From an uncultured Clostridia bacterium (GTDB lineage Bacteria; Bacillota; Clostridia; Christensenellales; Borkfalkiaceae), in the NCBI GenBank assembly GCA_947625385.1, contig CANQOB010000009.1, positions 1-61,729 of the forward strand: 61,729 bases of DNA, given 5' to 3'. The notes under the pieces are model-generated. The model saw only the letters and a program-made list of their open reading frames with translations, did not search any database and was not told the origin of the DNA. Numbering within the stretch: position 1 is the first letter of the stretch; the number at the start of each line of letters is the position of its first letter. Of this stretch, positions 9,231-17,102 are shown piece after piece. The position numbers and the translations under genes are program-made.

Positions 9231-10202
9231 TCAGGTTCTCTGTACTCTGAGATATGCCGAATGCCGCTCCGCATTGAAATAGTAGGTGAAGCCGAAAGAG
9301 ATGTGGGGGCAGCGGTCCAGGGCGGCGTAGACAAGTCTTGCGAGCTCTTCTCCGAACGTTTCCTCGTTCAAAAAGGGGAGACGCACCTCGGTGATATACG
9401 GGTCCTGCACGCCGGGTGCGGTGAGCGCCCGTGCGAGAAAGGCGCAGAAGGAGCCTCCCTCTTCGAACTGCAACCCGCGCTTCGCGAAGAAGTCGCCGCT
9501 GCGCGGGCAGGCGACGGTCTCCTCGTCCTCGCGGTGGTTCCGCGCGATCTCCTCGTCGGAGAGGAGAAAGTAGCCGTGCCGCACGATCGTGCCCTCGTCC
9601 CTGTCGAGGTCGAACGTGACGTCCGCATGATACCATGCGCCGCCGAGTTGAATCTTGTTCCACGCATGCGCTTCGAAGTCCCTTTCGCCGCTCGCCGTCC
9701 CGAATACGACGATGCAGGGGATGCCCGCCCCGTCGCACAGCAGCTTATATGCCTTGGAGATTCCGTCGCAGACCGCCCGTTTGTTGATGAGCGCGCCGTA
9801 CGGCGTGTGGACGAGCGGTCCGTTTTCCGAATAGACGATGTTTCGGCACAGCCTGTCGTGGAGGGCGAGCGCGATGTTCTCCGCGGAGCCCCGCGCGCTC
9901 TGCAAGATTCGGCTGCTCTCCCAGCGGATGCGGTTGAACTGCTGCTCCCGCTCGGAAGGGGCGATGGAATATTCGGGGCGCACGATCATATATCCCCGCG
10001 GATAAAGCGTATAGCGGAAAGTTTCGACGCCGTAGACGAGCGGGTCGTCGAGTGAAATGGCGCGGTGGAGCCGCGAGAGCATCGCCGCGTCGGTCAGATC
10101 GAGTTTGATGTCGGAAGCGCTTCGCAGTAAGCCTTCGTGGAGCGCGTCGTAGGCGCTCCGGACGTGCGCGGGGAATTTTTCCCGATAATACAAATAGGAC
10201 AT
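9231..10202 (-). CDS. transglutaminase-like superfamily protein
   Basis: A 323-residue protein; ATG 10202 is chosen because GAGGAG lies five bases before it, although an ATG at 10220 is in frame. The catalytic triad of the transglutaminase-like fold is present: Cys145 in 'RAVCDGISKAYKLLC', His179 in 'EAHAWNKI', Asp194 in 'HADVTFD'. This fold includes peptidases and crosslinking enzymes acting on proteins or peptidoglycan. There is no signal peptide, so it probably acts in the cytoplasm. It is divergent from the large TrkA/RyR gene and has a consensus promoter of its own. Substrate unknown. Confidence 0.82.
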   Translation of the reverse strand: MSYLYYREKFPAHVRSAYDALHEGLLRSASDIKLDLTDAAMLSRLHRAISLDDPLVYGVETFRYTLYPRGYMIVRPEYSIAPSEREQQFNRIRWESSRILQSARGSAENIALALHDRLCRNIVYSENGPLVHTPYGALINKRAVCDGISKAYKLLCDGAGIPCIVVFGTASGERDFEAHAWNKIQLGGAWYHADVTFDLDRDEGTIVRHGYFLLSDEEIARNHREDEETVACPRSGDFFAKRGLQFEEGGSFCAFLARALTAPGVQDPYITEVRLPFLNEETFGEELARLVYAALDRCPHISFGFTYYFNAERHSAYLRVQRT

Positions 10203-10256
10203 ATCGGCTCCTCGGTTCATTTTGCCGGAAGTCTCTTCGGTAGGCGAACCGAATCT

Positions 10257-10285
10257 ATTATACCAAATGCAACGCGGCTTGTCAA
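10257..10285 (-). promoter_or_regulatory. consensus sigma-A promoter of the transglutaminase-like gene
   Basis: On the minus strand TTGACA (10285-10280), 17-base spacer, TATAAT (10262-10257), all consensus. It sits in the divergent gap in front of the TrkA/RyR gene at 10321, for which no clear + strand promoter was found. Confidence 0.9.
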
Positions 10286-10320
10286 CGTACAGGCGCGAAA
10301 AACACTTCGAGGAGAAACAA

Positions 10321-13300
10321 ATGACAATGCAGCAGATCTTGGCGACTTTCGTGCTCGCCCTTTCCGCCGCGGCTTTGCTCGCGGGGTTCGTCCTCTTCTT
10401 CGTGCCCCATCCCTTTGCTTCCCGTTGGCGCTCGACGCGGTATTACGTCTTTTTCGGGCTGCTGCTCTGCGGGATCCTTCTCCTCTGCCTGGCGCGGGCG
10501 GCGGGCTCCGTCGACCCCCAAAACGGCACCTCCTTCGTCGAAGCGTTCACCGGGGCGTTCTCTTCCGCCCTGCAACTGTTCACGCTGGACGCCACGCTCT
10601 CCGAATTCGTGGCGGGGGCGACGCAGGCGTTCGGCGGCGGCGCATATCTCTTTTATATCCTCTCCGTCATGTACACGCCGCTCGCTCCCATCGCGGGAGG
10701 GTGCGTCATCATCAGCCTCATCAATCCCTTCTTGCCCCGTCTGCGCCTTTGGGCGGCGAGCTTCAAGAGGACGAAATATGTGTTCTCCGAACTCAACGAA
10801 CGCTCCATCGTGCTCGCGGAGGACATCGCCGAGCGCTCATGGAACCTCACCCACCGCTTCCGCCGCACCAAACAGACGCCGCCCGAAGAGGACGATGAAG
10901 CATTTTGGCTCAAACGCATGACGATCGTCTTTACGGACGAGCCCAAAAAAGATTCCAAGGACGACGACAAGGACGACGACCGCACAAAACTTCTTGACCG
11001 TGCCAAGCGCATCGGCGCGATCTGCCTGTCCCAAGGCGTTCTCGAACGGCAGCTGTACTTTGCGAGCCCTGCGAAAAAAGTTGTCTATTTCCTCATCGAT
11101 ACGGACGTCTCCCGCAACCTCGACGCGGCGGTGTCCCTCCTCACCGAGAAGCGTATTCTCTGGAAGAGAACGGTCACGGAGAACGCAAAGACCCGCATCC
11201 GCCGCACAGGGACGGACAGGATGAGCATGTACGTCTTTACGCAGAATCCCGAGGCGAACCCCATCATCGAGGACGCGCTCTCCTACAACTGCGAAAAATT
11301 CGGGATGGAGACGCCGGGAGGGTACAAGGTATTCCGCAGCGAGAGCGACGCCGACATCAATGTCAAAGTCGTCAACGAGTACCGCAACCTCGTCTACCGT
11401 CTGCTCGACGGCACGAAGGAAGGCGGGGCGGCGGGCAATTATCCGCTCTTTTGGCACTTCATGGTGAACCGGAAGCTGCGCAAAGAAGCCGACGCGCCGT
11501 CCGCGGAGAAAATGTCCACGCCTGCAATAGCGCCTGTGGAAGATAAACCCGCCGAAGAGGCGATCGCGGAAGTAGCGCTCGCCGAAGAGACGCTCGCCGA
11601 AGAGACGCCCGTCGAAGAAACGCCCGCAGAAGAAACGCCCGCGGAAGAAACGCCCGCGGAAGAAACGCCCGCGGAAGTAGCGCTCGCCGAAGAAGCGCCC
11701 GCCGAAGAGACGCCCGCGGAAGAGGCGCCCACCGAAAAGAGATCTTCCGAGAAAAACGGCATGACGATCGCCGTCATCGGCGGCGGCAGAATCGCGCGCG
11801 AATTTTTCAAGGCGTGCTCGTGGTGCGGGCTCATGCTCGACATGGACAGATTCGGCTCCCCGGACGACAACGCCGCCTCTTCGGATGGCACGGAGAACTC
11901 CACCTATCCGACTATCCGCTTGAAGATGGTATTTTTGGCGATCAACGCGACGAATCTCAAAGAGGAGCTCATCTTCGACTGTCCGCAAACGGTTCATACC
12001 GAAGAGAAACAAGTCCCCGCCGAGGTCAATCTCACCGCAGAATTTTACGACGCCGTCTTTGGAACGGAAAAATTTCAAAAGGCATTTTGCGAAAACGGGC
12101 TCGACCGGGCGGACTATGTGCTGGTCGCCCTCGGCAACGACGACCTCAATCTGCAAGCGGCAAACTGGGTGCAGTGCAGACTCAGCCGACGCCTCGACGG
12201 CGGCGCCGTCTCCATCCATTTCGCGATCGAGAATTACGACCTCTACAAGACGCTCGCGAGCCGCTACTCCTCGCAGAAGGACACGGCGGTGCGCATGCAC
12301 CCCTTCTGCACCCTTGCGGAATGTTTCCGCTACGAGAGCATCCGCATGGACAAGATCGAACGCCGCGCCCAGCGCGCCGACTGCGTATATCGGGAGAATG
12401 CGGACCGCAGTCCCGACAATCCATTCGATTTCAGGCGCGCGCAGCCCATCATGCAGTTCTATTCGATCGACTCTTCCGTTGCGACGGCGCTCCATTATCC
12501 CTATAAGATTTTCAGCGTCTCCCCGGAGACCCTCTCCGTCTCGGAGGATCTCACCCTCTCGCTGCAAGAATCGCAGTTCGACGAGGCAAAACATCGCGAT
12601 CACATCTATTGGCTGGAACACAAGCGGTGGGTGGCGTATCTCTTGTCGCAGGGCTATTCCTGTCCGACCGCGCTCGAATTCGTCCGCCACGGTTTCGTCG
12701 AACACGTTGCGGAGGACGGAAGCAAGACGTATACGTTCCGGCAGGGCGGGCACAAGAACAATGCGGCGCGCCTGCACGGCTGTCTTGTCGGGAGCGGCGC
12801 CTATTACACCGCGATGGAGGAGATTCTTCGCGCCTATGCCGATCATATCATCGCAACGGCCTCGTCCGGGGAATCCACGGAGGCGGTCAAAAATGCAAAG
12901 GAGGCGTTTGGCGACGGGACTCCCGAAAGTCTGCAAGCGTTCATCGCGGCGCTCCAAAAGAGCGAGAAGGGGGTTCGCTTGATCGGCATCGTCGGCTACA
13001 TGTTCGGCTCCTTAACGCTCGAAGAGCTTAAAACGGTACTCGTTTCGGAGGACGCGATCGGGCAGATAAAAGATAGAGAGACTCTCACGCTCCGCGCGTT
13101 CTTGGTTATGTGCTTCCCGGATTTGGGGATTCCGAAAAAGAAGGGCTCCCGAGAGCTGCGTCCCATCGACGATCTCGAACGGCTCGGGCTCCTCATCATG
13201 CTCTTCTCGCCCGATTCGAGGAGGTGCAAGGAATTCAAGCGCAACGACGTGCTCATCTTCAACGATTTCCTGCGGGACGACGAGAGGCAGACCATTCTCA

Positions 13301-13836
13301 AATGCTGTGAAACTTGGCGCAAAGATCCCGATGCGGAAACGCTCACGGCGGCGCTGGAACAGTTTTACGGCAAGACGGACGATTTCCTCTTCCCGCGCGG
13401 GCTGCATGACGGGAACGCGGCGATCGAAAACTTTTTGCCCGTCGCCGCGACCGAGGAGGGCGAGCTGATTCTCGTCGTTTTCAAAAAAGACGCAATCGAA
13501 ATCCCGGAGCGGCACAAGGGCAAACAGACCTTCATTCCGATCGAGACCTCCGGGGAGAAGGCGCTCTTTGCTTCGGACGAACAAGCCGTCCTGCTGAGCG
13601 TGCCCTACCAAGGGACGGTATGCGCGGGCAGGTCGGACGGCAAAAAGATGCTCCATCTCTACCTCGAAGAATGCACTGCCCGTCCCGCCGCGGCAGGTCG
13701 GAAGGAAATCAAGGAAATGAAGGAAAAAGTACAGGACAAAAGGGCAGAGGCATTCTGCCATGACTATGTGCTCAAAGCCGAGGAACGCTCCGAAAAACGC
13801 GATCTTTTAAGGCGCCGCGCTGCGGCAAAAAAATAA
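10321..13836 (+). CDS. membrane TrkA/RCK-like NAD-binding protein with RyR-like region
   Basis: An 1171-residue protein starting at ATG 10321 (GAGGAG six bases before). The first 150 residues hold three to four membrane helices ('ILATFVLALSAAALLAGFVL', 'YYVFFGLLLCGILLLCLA', 'YLFYILSVMYTPLAPIAGG'). Two Rossmann-like regions follow; the second begins with 'IAVIGGGRIA' near 482, a dinucleotide-binding glycine loop. Between them is a low-complexity Ala-Glu-Glu-Thr-Pro stretch (about 410-475). Near 757-780, 'DHIYWLEHKRWVAYLLSQGYS' looks like a RyR domain core. Proteins of this build are thought to be ligand-gated channels or sensors in bacterial conflict and stress systems. A free RyR-domain gene follows at once, which supports that view. 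No selectivity filter could be assigned. Confidence 0.75.
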   Translation: MTMQQILATFVLALSAAALLAGFVLFFVPHPFASRWRSTRYYVFFGLLLCGILLLCLARAAGSVDPQNGTSFVEAFTGAFSSALQLFTLDATLSEFVAGATQAFGGGAYLFYILSVMYTPLAPIAGGCVIISLINPFLPRLRLWAASFKRTKYVFSELNERSIVLAEDIAERSWNLTHRFRRTKQTPPEEDDEAFWLKRMTIVFTDEPKKDSKDDDKDDDRTKLLDRAKRIGAICLSQGVLERQLYFASPAKKVVYFLIDTDVSRNLDAAVSLLTEKRILWKRTVTENAKTRIRRTGTDRMSMYVFTQNPEANPIIEDALSYNCEKFGMETPGGYKVFRSESDADINVKVVNEYRNLVYRLLDGTKEGGAAGNYPLFWHFMVNRKLRKEADAPSAEKMSTPAIAPVEDKPAEEAIAEVALAEETLAEETPVEETPAEETPAEETPAEETPAEVALAEEAPAEETPAEEAPTEKRSSEKNGMTIAVIGGGRIAREFFKACSWCGLMLDMDRFGSPDDNAASSDGTENSTYPTIRLKMVFLAINATNLKEELIFDCPQTVHTEEKQVPAEVNLTAEFYDAVFGTEKFQKAFCENGLDRADYVLVALGNDDLNLQAANWVQCRLSRRLDGGAVSIHFAIENYDLYKTLASRYSSQKDTAVRMHPFCTLAECFRYESIRMDKIERRAQRADCVYRENADRSPDNPFDFRRAQPIMQFYSIDSSVATALHYPYKIFSVSPETLSVSEDLTLSLQESQFDEAKHRDHIYWLEHKRWVAYLLSQGYSCPTALEFVRHGFVEHVAEDGSKTYTFRQGGHKNNAARLHGCLVGSGAYYTAMEEILRAYADHIIATASSGESTEAVKNAKEAFGDGTPESLQAFIAALQKSEKGVRLIGIVGYMFGSLTLEELKTVLVSEDAIGQIKDRETLTLRAFLVMCFPDLGIPKKKGSRELRPIDDLERLGLLIMLFSPDSRRCKEFKRNDVLIFNDFLRDDERQTILKCCETWRKDPDAETLTAALEQFYGKTDDFLFPRGLHDGNAAIENFLPVAATEEGELILVVFKKDAIEIPERHKGKQTFIPIETSGEKALFASDEQAVLLSVPYQGTVCAGRSDGKKMLHLYLEECTARPAAAGRKEIKEMKEKVQDKRAEAFCHDYVLKAEERSEKRDLLRRRAAAKK

Positions 13837-13849
13837 ACGGACAGGAGGC

Positions 13850-14179
13850 ATGAACGTGTACGAACCGAAACCGATCGATACGAGCGACGTTACAGTGAGC
13901 GAGGAGATCATGGATGTTGCGGAGCAGCTCGCCCGCAATACGCATGAAGTCTGGGCGAAGGGCAGGCGCGACGAGGGCTGGGTCTACGGCGAGACGCTCG
14001 ACCGCGAAAAGAAGGTGCATCCGCTCCTCGTGCCGTACGAGGAACTCCCCGAGAGCGAAAAGGATTACGACAGGAGAACGTCCCTCGAAACGCTCAAACT
14101 GCTGCTCAAACTCGGCTACCGCATCCAAAAGGACGGGACGCCCGCGGACGGGGCAAAAAAATTCGACAAAATCCGATAA
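13850..14179 (+). CDS. stand-alone RyR domain protein
   Basis: A 109-residue protein with ATG 13850 behind CAGGAGG. The whole chain matches the RyR domain known from ryanodine receptors and their bacterial relatives: 'Y-x-P-x-PIDTSDV' at the start, 'LARNTHEVWAKGRRDEGW' in the middle, 'HPLLVPYEELPESEKDYDR' and a final 'LKLLLKLGY'. In bacteria the domain is proposed to bind a small ligand, perhaps a nucleotide. It starts 13 bases after the TrkA/RyR gene and is surely co-transcribed with it, giving a membrane sensor and a soluble copy of the ligand-binding module. Function in this cell is inference. Confidence 0.88.
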   Translation: MNVYEPKPIDTSDVTVSEEIMDVAEQLARNTHEVWAKGRRDEGWVYGETLDREKKVHPLLVPYEELPESEKDYDRRTSLETLKLLLKLGYRIQKDGTPADGAKKFDKIR

Positions 14180-14195
14180 ATTTTTTGCCAAACTA

Positions 14196-14224
14196 TTGAC
14201 AGGCTCTATATATTGTGTTAGAAT
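14196..14224 (+). promoter_or_regulatory. sigma-A promoter of the Ter locus
   Basis: TTGACA (14196-14201), 17-base spacer, TAGAAT (14219-14224). It separates the RyR genes from the vWA operon. Confidence 0.85.
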
Positions 14225-14237
14225 ATTAACATAACGA

Positions 14238-14273
14238 TTCGGATGCCCGCCGCGGCGGGACAAGCCATCCGAA
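14238..14273 (+). promoter_or_regulatory. leader hairpin in front of the vWA gene
   Basis: TTCGGATG (14238-14245) pairs with CATCCGAA (14266-14273), enclosing the self-complementary CCCGCCGCGGCGGG (14246-14259). It begins about 7 bases after the likely start of transcription and has no T-tract, so an operator or mRNA stabiliser is more likely than a terminator. Confidence 0.5.
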
Positions 14274-14305
14274 AAAACGAAAAAAATCAATTCACGGAGG
14301 TTTTT

Positions 14306-15040
14306 ATGGGTTTGCAGGGCGGATATAAGCTGGACATCGTGTTCGTGATCGACGCGACGGGCAGTATGGATCCTATCATGAAAGAAGTCAAAGCGCGTGC
14401 GCTTACGATGGGGGAAGAGATCAAGACCGAGATGGCAAAGGCGTCTCGTCCCATTTCCGAGATGCGTCTGCGCGTCATCGATTTCGGCGACTACGCCACC
14501 GAGGCGGACGAAGCCATCCGTCAGACCGATTTCTTCTCGATGCCTGCCGATAAGCAGAAATTCGAGGACGCCGTGCAGGGCATCGACTACGACGGCCGCG
14601 GCGGCGACGCGCCCGAGAACGCGCTCGAAGCGCTCTATGTCGCCATGATGTCCGACTGGACGAAGATCGGGCTCCTCGAAAAGGGACGGCACATCATCGT
14701 CCTCATGACGGACGCTTACCCTCTTCACTTGCAGGAGCGCAAGGAATGCGTGGGCTATCCCGCCGACGATTTCCCGCCCGATCTCGAAACGCTGCAAAAG
14801 ATCTGGATCGAGAAGGATTACGACGAGAACAACCGTCCCAATCCCGACAAGACGACGCAGCTCTCCGCGAGCGGCAAGCGCCTTCTCATCTTCGCACCGG
14901 ACGGCAAGGACGCGCTGAACCATTCGTGGCAGCCTCTCACCGGTTGGGAGCAGTCCACGTTTACGGCGGTCGACCCCACCAAGGGTCTGTTGGACATGCC
15001 TCTCGACGGAATCATCGCGGAGATCGTCAGAAGCGTCTGA
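14306..15040 (+). CDS. TerY-like von Willebrand A domain protein
   Basis: A 244-residue single-domain protein, ATG 14306 after GGAGG. The MIDAS metal site is seen as D16-x-T18-x-S20 ('VIDATGSM') after the first strand, with the other loop residues in 'RVIDFGDYA' and 'YDGRGGDAPENALEALYVAM'. This last block is typical of TerY and related vWA proteins of tellurite-type stress systems. TerY is known to occur with a PP2C phosphatase and a kinase (the TerY-P triad), and exactly these follow here. The protein likely makes Mg-dependent contacts with the kinase, phosphatase or TerD protein. A strong hairpin terminator follows it, so it may be made in excess over the later genes. Confidence 0.88.
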   Translation: MGLQGGYKLDIVFVIDATGSMDPIMKEVKARALTMGEEIKTEMAKASRPISEMRLRVIDFGDYATEADEAIRQTDFFSMPADKQKFEDAVQGIDYDGRGGDAPENALEALYVAMMSDWTKIGLLEKGRHIIVLMTDAYPLHLQERKECVGYPADDFPPDLETLQKIWIEKDYDENNRPNPDKTTQLSASGKRLLIFAPDGKDALNHSWQPLTGWEQSTFTAVDPTKGLLDMPLDGIIAEIVRSV

Positions 15041-15055
15041 TTTTCACAACTGTTT

Positions 15056-15092
15056 ACGCGGGACGCCGCATTCTGCGGTGTTCCGCGTTTTT
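15056..15092 (+). terminator. intrinsic terminator inside the Ter operon
   Basis: A 15-bp stem (15056-15070 with 15074-15088, two G-U pairs) with loop TTC, followed by TTTTT. No new promoter is visible before the phosphatase gene at 15120, so downstream genes would need read-through. Confidence 0.8.
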
Positions 15093-15119
15093 CAAAATCA
15101 CAGCGGAAAAGGAGTTCTC

Positions 15120-17093
15120 ATGGCGGTCGAAAGGACTTTGGAAGCGGCGGGATACCGCGTGAACGCAAAGACGCCCATCGGGCAGGCGGACGGCAGGGTG
15201 ACCGTCTACGCCGAACGCAGAAATGAAAATGTCAGCCTCGGGATGTACGGCGGGGACGCCTATCCCGCGGTGTACGAGTCGGACGGCGCGGGAATCGTTC
15301 TTGCGGCGGACGGCGTTGGGCAGGGCGGGTACCTTCATCCCTCCCTGCATCGGTTTTTATTGTCGCAGGCGGCGCCTTCCGTGCTCCACATCGAGGAATC
15401 CCTCGGCGGAAACCTCTATGTGTTTTTACAAAAGCTCTACGGAAACGAAATTTTCGAGGGGAAGAACCGCGACGCGCTCGCCTATGCGATTCGGTGTTTT
15501 TCCGACGTCCCGGCGGACGGGTTTTTCGTCGCGGACAGAAACAAATGGGGGGACCGCGAAAACCATCAGGTCGTGAGCCATTTCTGGGAGCGCGACAGCC
15601 AATCCCTCGGCTCTCGCATCACCTGCGTCGGCATCTTTTTGAAGTTCCGCAACTACATGACGGAGCATGCCGTCTCGGTATGGGACGAGCGCTCTGCGAG
15701 CGCGCTGCGCCGCGAGATCGAAACCTATCTCGGCGAACTCAAAAAGCGGGTTTTGGATGACGATAAAATTTTTGACTACGACGACGCTCCGGACATCGGC
15801 AAGCGGCAGTTTTACTTCCTCCCCGCAACGGTCGCGGTGTGGTTTTACCGCCGCAGCGCCGTGGGGGGCGGCGTCTCCGCGCTTGCGCTCAACTGCGGCG
15901 ACGCGCGCTGCTACCTTGCCGACCTTTCGGACGGCGTGCGGCAGATCTCCGTCGACGACGCCTTGCCCAACGGCAACATGACCGCGTTCGTGCACTACGG
16001 GGAAGTGCAGCGGACGGAGCGGGAGTATCACGACAACCTCTTCCGCGCGCGCATCGTGTACGCGGAGACCCCGTGCGCTCTCATCGCCTGTTCGGACGGG
16101 GTGTACGACACCTGTCCGTTTATCCCCGAAGGCAAGAATGTGAGCAAAAAGGAGACGCTCCGTTACGGCGAGACCGAGGACAGCTGCGATTTCCTGTTCG
16201 AGTACAACCTGCTCGAAGCGATGCGCCGCTGTTACAGTTTCGACGATTTCAAGCGGGAGATCGTGTTCAACTTCTTTGCGCAGGGCGACGCGCGCGAGTT
16301 TTCCGAACGGGGCGACGGACACGCGTTCGAAAACGTCAAACGGGACGACAGCGGAACGCTCGCCGCGCGCTTCTTCGGACCCAAGGACGGGGCGCCCGTC
16401 GACTTTTTCCGCGCTCTCCGCGAGAGCAAGAGCGCCGGCGGCACGACGCTCGACAAACTGTGGCAGGAGCTCTGCGAACTCTCGGAAGAGGAGATCCCGT
16501 ATGCGCCGCCGCACGTCGAGTCCAGCGCCGAACGCAACGAAAACATCTGGGACGAGTACATCTCCCGTTCCGAATTTTCCTCGTACTTTTTGCCCTTTGT
16601 CAAGGGTCTGTACAGTAACGCCGTTGCAAGCATGATAGCGTGCGGCGGCGAAACGCTGTGGGGCATGCCCCATCCGCCGCAGGAAAAGACGGGTTTTGCG
16701 CTCAACCAATTCTTCAACCGCATGGCATGCAAGCAAGCCGTGTTCCGCCTCGCCGTGAAGGATTGGCTCGACTGCGATGGCGGGAAAATCCGTGTTGCTA
16801 CGTGGAGAGCCCACGAACATATCCTTGTCGATTTCGCAATGTTCCGGGAACTGCGCGCATTTCACTTCGAAGATTGGGTTTGCGCCGTCACAAGCGAGCA
16901 CAAGGACCCCGATGCGGACCGCAAATTGCGGCTTTACAGCCATTTTTGCCGCTGTTTTTACGGCGAACCGCTCGAAGGCGGCGTGCGGAAGGTCGTCCTT
17001 CCCGAAGAGGGGAGGCGGGACACAGAGGAAAAGAATTATGATGAGCTGATCAAAGAGTTCCGTAATATCTTGGACGAGTTTGGAAAGAGGTAA
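15120..17093 (+). CDS. PP2C-like protein phosphatase (TerY-P triad)
   Basis: A 657-residue protein, ATG 15120 behind AAAAGGAG. PP2C metal-binding motifs are seen at Asp64-Gly65 ('LAADGVGQGG') and near Asp326 ('ACSDGVYD'). The spacing is longer than in simple PP2C enzymes, and about 250 C-terminal residues form an extra, mostly helical region of unknown role. PP2C enzymes remove phosphate from Ser/Thr using Mn or Mg. It lies between the TerY-like vWA gene and a Ser/Thr kinase, the fixed order of the TerY-P triad, so its likely substrates are the kinase and its targets. Soluble; no membrane segment. Confidence 0.83.
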   Translation: MAVERTLEAAGYRVNAKTPIGQADGRVTVYAERRNENVSLGMYGGDAYPAVYESDGAGIVLAADGVGQGGYLHPSLHRFLLSQAAPSVLHIEESLGGNLYVFLQKLYGNEIFEGKNRDALAYAIRCFSDVPADGFFVADRNKWGDRENHQVVSHFWERDSQSLGSRITCVGIFLKFRNYMTEHAVSVWDERSASALRREIETYLGELKKRVLDDDKIFDYDDAPDIGKRQFYFLPATVAVWFYRRSAVGGGVSALALNCGDARCYLADLSDGVRQISVDDALPNGNMTAFVHYGEVQRTEREYHDNLFRARIVYAETPCALIACSDGVYDTCPFIPEGKNVSKKETLRYGETEDSCDFLFEYNLLEAMRRCYSFDDFKREIVFNFFAQGDAREFSERGDGHAFENVKRDDSGTLAARFFGPKDGAPVDFFRALRESKSAGGTTLDKLWQELCELSEEEIPYAPPHVESSAERNENIWDEYISRSEFSSYFLPFVKGLYSNAVASMIACGGETLWGMPHPPQEKTGFALNQFFNRMACKQAVFRLAVKDWLDCDGGKIRVATWRAHEHILVDFAMFRELRAFHFEDWVCAVTSEHKDPDADRKLRLYSHFCRCFYGEPLEGGVRKVVLPEEGRRDTEEKNYDELIKEFRNILDEFGKR

Positions 17094-17102
17094 AGGGAAG
17101 CT

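Noticed and set aside
9069-10055. Plus-strand open frame opposite the transglutaminase-like gene
   Set aside because: The minus frame has the catalytic triad, promoter and ribosome binding site; the plus frame has none.
11550-11745. Tandem GAAGAAACGCCCGCG units as a non-coding minisatellite
   Set aside because: The units are 15 bases and keep the frame, coding an Ala-Glu-Glu-Thr-Pro linker.
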